A DNA stretch of 5,809 bases from Saprospiraceae bacterium. GTDB lineage: Bacteria; Bacteroidota; Bacteroidia; Chitinophagales; Saprospiraceae. Positions 1 to 4,725 of this stretch are shown piece after piece. The stretch covers positions 1 to 5,809 of the forward strand of contig JADZFI010000107.1 of assembly GCA_020850025.1 (NCBI GenBank), written 5' to 3'. How positions within the stretch are numbered: position 1 is the first letter of the stretch; each line of letters opens with the position of its first letter. The notes below the pieces were generated by a model. The model was given only the letters and a program-made list of their open reading frames with translations. It had not been told where the DNA came from and made no database searches. Both the position numbers and the translations under genes were made by a program.

Positions 1-183
1 GGGAGTGTTTTTGGCTTTACGATCGCCGTAAGCCAGCTGGAGGGCTGTGTAGCCGTCCTTGTCTTCGGTACGCACCTGAGTTACGGTGCAAGGGCCAGCT
101 TCAATGATCGTCACCGCAACGTTTTTACCGTTGGTGTCGTAGATGCTGGTCATACCCAGTTTTTTGCCAATCAGACCGTTCAC
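1..183 (-). CDS. rplC: 50S ribosomal protein L3, N-terminal part (runs off left edge)
   Basis: The first 61 codons of ribosomal protein L3, a large-subunit protein that binds 23S rRNA early in assembly and extends towards the peptidyl-transferase centre. The reverse strand reads MNGLIGKKLGMTSIYD, then an IIEAGPCTVTQVRT block and a GYTALQLAYG block, all typical of L3 N-termini. The start is GTG (bases 183-181), chosen because the family's conserved N-terminus begins there. The frame stays open further upstream to a stop near 285-283, but those extra codons do not look like L3. No stop codon occurs before the window edge, so the gene is 3'-truncated only by the window. It lies downstream of rpsJ in the usual S10-operon order, but after an unusually long 266-bp gap. 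No Bacteroidota-type promoter was found in that gap, so read-through from rpsJ is the likely source of transcription. Confidence 0.95.
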   Translation of the reverse strand, partial: MNGLIGKKLGMTSIYDTNGKNVAVTIIEAGPCTVTQVRTEDKDGYTALQLAYGDRKAKNTP

Positions 184-449
184 GTTCGTCAGAATTTTAT
201 GTGTTGAACGACTTATTTTTCGTTGGCGTGATTCCCGGACGTGTAGATACACGAAAAGCGAATTTCCGTCTGGCGGAACCGCTTACGGAAGTGGCAGTTA
301 TTCGGAAAAACCGGAACACTTTGACCACTACCGGAAACCACAAACAATTAGAATCAAATAATGCGCTGGAGATTTACCTGCGCCACCTTGGTTGGGAGAT
401 TGTCAGACTGAAGAAATCAGCCAGACCGCCTACGCCGAGGCTATGGCGA
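184..449. other. Expanded rpsJ-rplC intergenic spacer with short inverted repeats
   Basis: These 266 bp lie between two genes that are normally close together in the S10 operon. The minus strand, which is the transcribed direction, contains no ATG. No TAnnTTTG promoter match was found on that strand. The segment holds a compact inverted repeat CGTGTA-GA-TACACG at 240-253. It also holds TTCCG (264-268), which can pair with CGGAA at 274-278 or, extended to TTCCGT, with ACGGAA at 285-290. The pentamer CGGAA occurs five times between 274 and 336. The reading frames crossing it on the plus strand run antisense into rpsJ and resemble no family I know. It may be an inserted dispersed repeat or an RNA leader of rplC; neither is shown. 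Confidence 0.5.
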
Positions 450-758
450 TTAAGTAAGCTTGACTTGAATGTCAACGCCGCTCGGCAGTTCCAACTTGGA
501 AAGAGCGTCCACCGTCTTTTGAGTCGGTGTGTAGATTTCAATCAAGCGCTTGTGGGTGCGCAACTGGAACTGCTCACGAGCTTTCTTGTTTACGTGCGGA
601 GAGCGGAGCACGGTAAACACTTCTTTCTCGGTGGGCAGCGGAATCGGGCCAGTTACAACGGCTCCACTCGCACGCACAGTCTTTACAATCTTCTCGGTAG
701 ACTTGTCTACCAAGTTGTAGTCGTAAGACCGGAGTTTGATGCGAATTTTCTGATTCAT
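450..758 (-). CDS. rpsJ: 30S ribosomal protein S10
   Basis: A complete 102-residue S10, the small-subunit head protein that doubles as NusE, the NusB partner in transcription antitermination. The N-terminus MNQKIRIKLRSYDYNLVDKS is characteristic of Bacteroidota S10. The internal SGAVV-GPIPLPTEKEVFTVLRSPHVNKKAREQF core and the LPSGVDIQVKL tail are full-family signatures, and the length is normal. The ATG at 758-756 coincides with the family N-terminus; AGAGG sits only two bases ahead of it, too close for a normal Shine-Dalgarno. A Bacteroidota promoter lies about 90-120 bp upstream. In many genomes of this phylum rpsL, rpsG and fusA precede rpsJ directly. Here about 1 kb of repeat-rich non-coding DNA precedes it instead, so rpsJ appears to head its own transcription unit. 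Downstream is rplC. Confidence 0.98.
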   Translation of the reverse strand: MNQKIRIKLRSYDYNLVDKSTEKIVKTVRASGAVVTGPIPLPTEKEVFTVLRSPHVNKKAREQFQLRTHKRLIEIYTPTQKTVDALSKLELPSGVDIQVKLT

Positions 759-849
759 TACCTCTTGTGTACTTTAAAATTTCAATTTCGAGCTTTTCGG
801 ACGGCTTAAACAAAACTTAATTTTGAGCACCTCTTTCCGAAAGCGGACG

Positions 850-882
850 CAAAGGTAGAAATAGTTGAATTAATTTTCCAAA
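850..882 (-). promoter_or_regulatory. Promoter of rpsJ (Bacteroidota -33/-7 type)
   Basis: Read on the minus strand, TTTG (882-879) is followed after 21 bases by TACCTTTG (857-850). This matches the primary-sigma consensus of Bacteroidota, TTG and TAnnTTTG. The expected transcription start is about base 845, giving a 5' leader of roughly 85 nt before rpsJ. Just upstream, 886-911 is a run of A- and T-tracts that could act as an UP-like element, common before ribosomal-protein genes. The motif match is seen; the activity is inferred. Confidence 0.75.
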
Positions 883-1160
883 CAGGTTTTAAAAAAAATG
901 GAAAAAAGTTTTTGAGGGCGATTTGACCGGGGGTATTTTGGAGAAAAATAGTCCATATCTCACCGTTTAACGGCAGATTCTCGCATTGGCAGGCGTTTTA
1001 GGGCTGAAGTTTTTTTACACCTTATAATAAAGGAAGGATGAGTATGTACACCTCCAGCTCAAGATCTAAGGTTAGAGGACGGTAGATTTGTATGCCGATG
1101 AATTCACTGCCGGCCTCCCAGGCTGCATCAAGCGGCGGAGATTGTATCCCAGGCGCAGCG

Positions 1161-1288
1161 AACAGGCCTCGCAAGAGGCCAAACGTTTGTAGCAACAAAC
1201 GCCATATTGCAAAACAGGCCTCGCAAGAGGCCAAACGTTTGTAGCAACAAACGCCATATTGCAAAACAGGCCTCGCAAGAGGCCAAAC
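1161..1288. repeat. 52-bp tandem repeat forming a five-hairpin array (A-B-A-B-A)
   Basis: There are two exact 52-bp copies (1161-1212 and 1213-1264), then the first 24 bp of a third (1265-1288). Each unit contains hairpin A, GGCCTC-GCAA-GAGGCC (6-bp stem with a GNRA-type GCAA loop on the plus strand; 1165-1180, 1217-1232, 1269-1284). It also contains hairpin B, CGTTTGT-AGCA-ACAAACG (7-bp stem; 1184-1201 and 1236-1253). All stems are perfect. Copies 1 and 2 are identical, which suggests recent duplication. The third copy ends right after hairpin A. The unit length shifts the reading frame at each copy, so a coding role is unlikely. Confidence 0.95.
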
Positions 1289-1390
1289 CTGGAAGCCACA
1301 ATCACGTGGTACGCGCACTTAGAGCGGACGGATCCCGTCAGGATGACAACTCACACTGATCAATGGATACGTGCGCTGTCTTCCCACCTA

Positions 1391-1433
1391 CCCCCCTTCA
1401 AAGGGGAAGGGTCGCTGCGCCGGGCACTCCGGC
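1391..1433. repeat. C-rich patch with two short inverted repeats
   Basis: The palindrome CCCCTT-CA-AAGGGG lies at 1393-1406. It is followed by GCCGG-GCACT-CCGGC (5-bp stem, 5-nt loop) at 1419-1433. Composition is sharply GC-rich against an AT-rich background. This has the look of an intergenic dispersed repeat, but copy number cannot be judged from one window. Confidence 0.5.
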
Positions 1434-1716
1434 TCGCTTACAATTGAAGATAAGAGCTTATATGGTGCCAGCGGCAAACACATCTCCCCAGCATTTATTA
1501 ACCCAAAGCCCCCATCACTTTTCTTTTATTTGGCTTTATTATACCTCCCATCTACTTTAACAAGCTCTACCATTCAAAAATAGATGAAAGGACCATTTCG
1601 GAAAATTTTTATTGGCCCAAAGACCGAGAATTGGCAAAAAGGATTTATCTTCAAAGACCAGCATCTGATAAAAACGCTTTGTTAACAAAATTTACAGAGG
1701 TTTGACCCTGATTTTC

Positions 1717-1747
1717 TTGCACATCATTTTGCGCTGCCCTATCTTTG
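1717..1747 (+). promoter_or_regulatory. Promoter of the Lrp/AsnC-type gene
   Basis: TTG at 1717-1719 and TATCTTTG at 1740-1747, separated by 20 bases, match the Bacteroidota primary promoter. The predicted start is about 1752, leaving a leader of roughly 44 nt before the ATG at 1796. This helps choose the start codon: a possible TTG start at 1745 lies inside the -7 element itself and would not be on the transcript. Confidence 0.75.
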
Positions 1748-1795
1748 CCCAACTTTTTGAGCCAAAATAATATTTCACACCCAAACTACGCGAGT

Positions 1796-2275
1796 ATGTC
1801 AGAGAAATTGGATAAAATTGATTTGAAGATCCTGAAAATCCTGCAAGAGAACAGCAAGATCACGAACCTCGACCTTTCAAAAAAGATCGGTCTCTCCCCT
1901 GCCCCAACCCTTGAGCGCGTAAAAAAACTCGAGCAAAGCGATATCATTCAGAGCTACCATGCTCACGTGAACCCAACACAAATGGGCCTGAACGTGAAAA
2001 CCTTTGTGCTGGTTTCTCTGGCATGGAAGCGTGAAAACGCCCTGAACAGTTTCCTGGAAAAGATCTCCCAGATTGATGAAGTAACCGAATGCTACATCAT
2101 CACCGGCGAGGCTGATTTCCTGATGAAGATCATTTGCCGCGATATCCCGACATACGAGCAGCTGTTGTTCAAAACCATCAGCCAGATCGAAGAAATTGAG
2201 CGGCTGAAGACGCTGATGACGCTCTCTACGGTAAAAGACGCCAAGATCCTGCCTTACAACTACGACGAAAAGTAA
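1796..2275 (+). CDS. Lrp/AsnC family transcriptional regulator
   Basis: A 159-residue cytoplasmic DNA-binding regulator; members of this family sense amino acids or related small molecules and act as dimers or octamers. Residues 4-55 form the AsnC-type winged helix-turn-helix (LDKIDLKILKILQENSK, then LSKKIGLSPAPTLERVKKLE, with SPAPTLERVKKL as the recognition helix). Residues 57-65 (HVNPTQMGL) form the hinge to the ligand-binding RAM domain at about 66-145, which includes the GEADFLMKI loop (104-112) typical of the effector site. Length is normal. The ATG at 1796 is chosen because the family N-terminus starts there and because an upstream TTG in frame overlaps the promoter. The gene stands alone, with its own promoter and terminator. 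Many family members repress their own promoter, so autoregulation is possible, but no operator was identified. The ligand and the exact subfamily (Lrp or AsnC) cannot be told. Confidence 0.95.
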   Translation: MSEKLDKIDLKILKILQENSKITNLDLSKKIGLSPAPTLERVKKLEQSDIIQSYHAHVNPTQMGLNVKTFVLVSLAWKRENALNSFLEKISQIDEVTECYIITGEADFLMKIICRDIPTYEQLLFKTISQIEEIERLKTLMTLSTVKDAKILPYNYDEK

Positions 2276-2301
2276 GCCCCAAGCCCTGACCAAAGTGCTG
2301 T

Positions 2302-2347
2302 AACATGAGTCATTCCCCGAATCTGGGGGATGGCTCATGTTTTTTTG
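2302..2347 (+). terminator. Intrinsic terminator of the Lrp-type gene
   Basis: A 17-bp stem (2302-2318 with 2325-2341, two G-T pairs) closes the six-base loop GAATCT. It starts 26 bases after the stop codon and is followed by a run of seven T (2340-2346). This is a textbook strong terminator. Its T-tract is also the outer edge of the 38-bp palindrome that follows, which is unusual. Confidence 0.9.
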
Positions 2348-2417
2348 AGGTATATTACGATATTGACGGGGTGACTGGCAGTCACCCCGTCAATATCGTA
2401 ATATACCTCAAAAAAAC
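2339..2417. repeat. 79-bp perfect palindrome: 38-bp arms, 3-nt spacer
   Basis: The left arm 2339-2376 is the exact reverse complement of 2380-2417, around the three-base centre GGC (2377-2379). The outer ends are a T-tract on the left and an A-tract on the right, then AT-rich sequence, with a GC-rich core (GGGGTGACT and its complement) at the tip. Because T comes first and A last, it is not an intrinsic terminator itself on either strand. The left T-tract doubles as the T-tract of the upstream terminator. The precise 38-bp match suggests either recent origin or selection. Candidates are a small palindromic mobile element or REP-like sequence, an RNA processing site, or a cruciform. No transposase is nearby. 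Confidence 0.97.
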
Positions 2418-2501
2418 TTTTTATGTGTTTGAGTAAATTATTGTTTTTTGTTTTAGATATTTGTCAAAATAAAACAGTACAAAACGACAAAACGATTACA
2501 C

Positions 2502-3305
2502 ATGAAAATTCCACTTTGGCTCATCGGCCTGCTATTTGCAGGTTACACGGCCTGGTGCTGTTACCACTGGCATTGTAATGTATGCCAGTGCTGCGACGGC
2601 GCCGCGGCTGCCACGACGGCCACGGAAACCAGTGGCGCTCCGCTTTTTGCCTGGAATGCCGCCCAACCCGTGCCCGACAACAAATTCCCCGACTGGAAGA
2701 GTGCACTACTCAAAAGAGGTGGCCAGGGCGATACGCTGGTGATTACCGGCTTTTACCGCAAGGGCGAAACCGATGGCGAGAAACTTGCCCTTGCCCGTGC
2801 TGCCGCCATTCGGGATATGCTGGCGCCGGAAATTCCGGCCAACCGCGTTAAGTTGATGGCCAAACTGGTGGACGACGGGCTGGCCGAAGGCTCCGCGCCT
2901 AAGGAAAGTGCCGAATTCTCCTGGCTGAAAATGGTGCTCAAAAAAGAAGACAGCGCCATTATTGAGTCAGATAAGGATGTAATCCTGCTCTTCCCCTACA
3001 ATTCAACGGAAAAGGAAAGCGATCCAAAGGTAGATGCCTACCTCAAGGAGTTGTGCGAGAAGCACAAGGCCTCGAATGCCACCTTTGTCGTCGTAGGCCA
3101 CACAGATGATGTAGGCTCAGACGAAAGCAATATGGCCTTCGGCGCTGCCCGGGCCAAATCTGTGGCTAAAATCCTGACCGGCAATGGCATTGCCGCATCT
3201 CGTATCACTACCAACTCCAAAGGCGAATCTGAACCGGTGGCCCCTAACGATACCGAGGATGGCCGCCACCAGAACCGCCGCGTAGTGATCACCGTAAACC
3301 GTTAA
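2502..3305 (+). CDS. Inner-membrane-anchored OmpA-family protein with N-terminal Cys/His cluster
   Basis: 267 residues. Residues 1-18 (MK, then a hydrophobic stretch) form a likely uncleaved signal anchor. No proper lipobox is seen (TAWC has Trp at -1). Immediately after comes CCYHWHCNVCQCC (19-31), six Cys and two His in 13 residues, then an Ala/Thr-rich linker. Residues about 47-140 resemble a degenerate OmpA-like fold (DTLVITGFYRKGE, then LALARAAAIRDML). Residues about 155-267 are a canonical OmpA C-terminal domain: LLFPYNST, VVVGHTDDVGSDESN, RAKSVAKIL, QNRRVVITV. D202 and R217 stand 15 apart, as in the peptidoglycan-binding pair of E. coli OmpA. The expected role is a periplasmic peptidoglycan-binding protein tethered to the inner membrane. 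The ATG follows an A-rich leader typical of the phylum. The next gene starts 21 bp after the stop, so the two are probably co-transcribed. Only a weak promoter-like match (GATATTTG at 2456-2463) lies upstream. Exact function unknown. Confidence 0.88.
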   Translation: MKIPLWLIGLLFAGYTAWCCYHWHCNVCQCCDGAAAATTATETSGAPLFAWNAAQPVPDNKFPDWKSALLKRGGQGDTLVITGFYRKGETDGEKLALARAAAIRDMLAPEIPANRVKLMAKLVDDGLAEGSAPKESAEFSWLKMVLKKEDSAIIESDKDVILLFPYNSTEKESDPKVDAYLKELCEKHKASNATFVVVGHTDDVGSDESNMAFGAARAKSVAKILTGNGIAASRITTNSKGESEPVAPNDTEDGRHQNRRVVITVNR

Positions 3306-3326
3306 CCTATCAACTTAACCAACACC

Positions 3327-3959
3327 ATGGTGTCCTATATCCTTTTGAATTGCAGTATCTGGGACAATCTCCCCACTGCCCTGGCCCTTTGTATCATACC
3401 TTTCATCCTGGGCTGGCTGGCGGCCAGGGCCTATTACAAAGTAGGCGCCCTGCGCGATCAGGTAACAGAATTGAGCGGCCGCGTGAGCACCCTGACGGAA
3501 GAAATCACCGATGTGCGCATGAAACTGTCCGCCTGCGAGGCCGATGGCGAAGCCAAATCTGAGCAAATTAAAAAACTCAGAAACGACCTTATCATGGCCG
3601 ACGGCGAGCGTATGGCCCTTAAAGAACAGGTGGTTGCCCTGGCAGCAGGAGGCAAAAAAGCCGCAGCGGCACATCCTGCAAGCATCACCTTCGCCGGTAA
3701 AAAATGGAAATGGGACGATCTGAAGATCGTGGAAGGCATCGGTCCGAAAATTGAAGAATTGCTGCACAATGCGGGTATCAAAACCTGGGAAGCGCTCTCC
3801 GAAACTTCGGTGGACCGCATTAAGGAAATCCTCGACGCCGCCGGCCCCAGCTATCAAATCCACGACCCGGGTACCTGGCCTGCACAGGCAGGCATGGCTG
3901 CTGAAGGCAAATGGGAGGAGTTGAAGAAGTGGCAAGATGAGCTGGATGCGGGGAAGTAA
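3327..3959 (+). CDS. Membrane-anchored coiled-coil protein with C-terminal helix-hairpin-helix domain
   Basis: 210 residues. A membrane segment lies at about 15-34 and is followed by RAYYK, so the positive-inside rule puts the rest in the cytoplasm. Residues about 36-107 are charged, heptad-like and probably a coiled coil (RDQVTELSGRVSTLTEEI, then KSEQIKKLRNDL). An Ala/Lys linker (about 108-120) leads to the C-terminal domain at 129-208: DDLKIVEGIGPKIEELLHNAGI with the HhH hairpin GIGPK, a second helical half (SVDRIKEILDAAG), then a DPGTWPAQA motif and a Trp/Lys-rich helix. This matches the HhH domain often annotated as flap-endonuclease-1-like (COG3743-like), found in many Bacteroidota proteins. 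No nuclease catalytic residues are evident, so DNA or protein binding is more likely than cleavage. It is the second gene of a pair with the OmpA-family gene, 21 bp apart, and is followed by a terminator. Partner and function are unknown. Confidence 0.87.
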   Translation: MVSYILLNCSIWDNLPTALALCIIPFILGWLAARAYYKVGALRDQVTELSGRVSTLTEEITDVRMKLSACEADGEAKSEQIKKLRNDLIMADGERMALKEQVVALAAGGKKAAAAHPASITFAGKKWKWDDLKIVEGIGPKIEELLHNAGIKTWEALSETSVDRIKEILDAAGPSYQIHDPGTWPAQAGMAAEGKWEELKKWQDELDAGK

Positions 3960-4010
3960 TGGGGGGAATGTGATTAATGGGGGGAATGTGGGTGATGGGT
4001 GGAATAACAA
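3957..4010 (+). repeat. 18-bp tandem repeat starting at a stop codon (about 3 units)
   Basis: TAATGGGGGGAATGTG occurs at 3957-3972 and again at 3975-3990, an 18-bp period. A degraded third unit (TGATGGGTGGAATAAC) starts at 3993. The TAA of the first unit is the stop codon of the HhH gene. This looks like a small G-rich minisatellite in the 3' untranslated region. Confidence 0.85.
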
Positions 4011-4043
4011 AAATGACGCGGGTACATTCTTCACCATAATATC

Positions 4044-4082
4044 AGAGCCGCTCCGGGTGAACCGGGGCGGCTCTTGTTGTTG
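4044..4082 (+). terminator. Terminator of the OmpA-HhH unit
   Basis: A 13-bp GC-rich stem (4044-4056 with 4062-4074, one T-G pair) closes the loop GTGAA. The following tract, TGTTGTT, is T-rich but interrupted, so it is weaker than the terminator at 2302. It lies 85 bp after the HhH stop codon and ahead of the next promoter. It could also work in the opposite direction only weakly, since no A-run precedes it. Confidence 0.75.
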
Positions 4083-4113
4083 GGATGCAGTGTACGCTCT
4101 GCCGCTGCACCAT

Positions 4114-4141
4114 TTGGACATTGGATATTGGAAATTGGACA
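4114..4141 (+). repeat. 7-bp tandem repeat TTGGAnA x4
   Basis: Four consecutive heptamers TTGGACA, TTGGATA, TTGGAAA, TTGGACA. Each contributes a TTG spaced 7 bp apart. The second copy sits at the right distance to act as the -33 element of the promoter at 4121-4150. Confidence 0.9.
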
Positions 4142-4150
4142 TTAATTTTG
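4121..4150 (+). promoter_or_regulatory. Promoter of the 189-residue gene, probably giving a leaderless mRNA
   Basis: TTG (4121-4123), 19 bases, then TAATTTTG (4143-4150) fit the Bacteroidota consensus. The -7 element ends only four bases before the ATG at 4155, and the expected start of transcription is at or within a base or two of that ATG. The mRNA would then have no 5' leader. The motif is seen; the start site is inferred. Confidence 0.65.
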
Positions 4151-4154
4151 CGTC

Positions 4155-4724
4155 ATGCCAAAACTTGACGAACAATTAAAAGCCGCCATAGCAAAGATGC
4201 CGGTGGCTGAGAAGGATAAGCTGTTGCTACGGTTGGTTGCCAAGGATGAAAAGCTGGTGCGCCGGCTGGTATTTGAATTGATGGAGGGCGGTGAAACCCG
4301 CGATGAACGCGCCAATGCGCTGCGCGATGATATTGCCGCAAACCTCGCTGAGGCAGCCAAGGAATACCTTACACCTGGTTATCTTTTATTGTACCTGCGG
4401 CACTGGAATGCCCGCATTACCGAACACGTACAGGCTACCAAAGACAAAGCCGGGGAGGTGATTTTGGCGCTTTTCATGATGGCGGAGGCCATCCGGCTGC
4501 ATGAGGGTATGATCCGAAAGTTTCCGGATCGCAGAAGCGATACCCTGGCGCCTTATATGGTGAAACGCCTGCAAACGTTGCTCAAAAAGGCGGAGAAATT
4601 GCACGAGGATTATTTCATGGACTTCCGAGAAGATGGCCGGCTGGTGCTGGAGTTTGTTTGGTCGTTTAAGCCAACGCGGGAAATAGCGGAGGAGCTGGGA
4701 TTGCCGGAGCATTGGCCGTTATAA
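4155..4724 (+). CDS. Conserved-looking helical protein of unknown function
   Basis: 189 residues that I cannot assign to a named family. No signal peptide or membrane segment is seen, so it is likely cytoplasmic. The composition is rich in Leu, Lys, Glu, Ala and Arg, with amphipathic helices nearly throughout: KAAIAKMPVAEKDKLLLRLVAKDEKLVRRLVFEL (residues 9-42), an Arg/Asp/Ala-rich stretch (48-70), LTPGYLLLYLRHWNARI (72-88), a central helix around 98-118, and LAPYMVKRLQTLLKKAEKLHEDYF (131-154). The end FVWSFKPTREIAEELGLPEHWPL is distinctive. The first 45 residues have the spacing of a HEAT-like helical pair, but one pair is not enough to call a repeat protein. Codon use and GC match the neighbours, so there is no sign of transfer. 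It has its own promoter after a terminator, and its stop codon lies one base from that of the convergent gene on the other strand. Confidence 0.85.
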   Translation: MPKLDEQLKAAIAKMPVAEKDKLLLRLVAKDEKLVRRLVFELMEGGETRDERANALRDDIAANLAEAAKEYLTPGYLLLYLRHWNARITEHVQATKDKAGEVILALFMMAEAIRLHEGMIRKFPDRRSDTLAPYMVKRLQTLLKKAEKLHEDYFMDFREDGRLVLEFVWSFKPTREIAEELGLPEHWPL

Positions 4725-4725
4725 C

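Larger units (their letters stand above)
759..1795. other. About 1 kb non-coding, repeat-rich region between rpsJ and the lrp-type gene
   Basis: This is a divergent intergenic region. Its left end holds the rpsJ leader and promoter and its right end the promoter of the Lrp-type gene. Between them are a short A/T-rich stretch (about 860-960), the hairpin tandem array (1161-1288), and a C-rich patch with inverted repeats (1391-1433). A largely AT-rich stretch from about 1441 to 1715 shows no structure I can name. Open frames exist, up to 98 codons on the minus strand, but they run through the 52-bp repeat, whose length is not a multiple of three, and resemble no known family. No tRNA or rRNA signature was seen. 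A 15-codon plus-strand frame after AAGGAAGG at about 1037 is too short to support. Confidence 0.7.

Noticed and set aside
201..809. A 202-codon open frame on the plus strand across rpsJ and the rpsJ-rplC gap
   Set aside because: It is antisense to the whole of rpsJ, has no recognisable domain, and reads as the complement of a conserved ribosomal gene.
1038..1085. A 15-codon plus-strand frame preceded by AAGGAAGG
   Set aside because: Too short, no recognisable product, and Shine-Dalgarno use is weak evidence in this phylum.
1161..1288. A CRISPR array
   Set aside because: Copies are directly abutting with no variable spacers, and no cas gene is present.
1022..1318. Minus-strand frames of 98 and 77 codons through the tandem repeat
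   Set aside because: The 52-bp unit is not a multiple of three, so the same repeat is translated in different frames within one supposed protein; the products are low in complexity and match no family.
1575..1582. A minus-strand TATTTTTG -7 element
   Set aside because: No TTG at the required distance and no gene in that direction before rpsJ.
1745..1795. An upstream TTG start adding 17 residues to the Lrp-type protein
   Set aside because: The TTG lies inside the -7 promoter element, and the added residues are not part of the family's N-terminus.
2339..2417. The palindrome as a bidirectional terminator
   Set aside because: On both strands the stem is preceded by T and followed by A, the reverse of the terminator arrangement.
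2428..2463. A promoter for the OmpA-family gene (TTTG at 2428-2431 and GATATTTG at 2456-2463)
   Set aside because: The -7 element has one mismatch at the important first T and the spacing of 24 is long; kept only as a weak possibility.
3315..4175. A 286-codon minus-strand frame opposite the HhH gene
   Set aside because: It overlaps the HhH gene, its terminator and repeats, and its composition fits the complement of a GC-rich coding region; no domain recognised.
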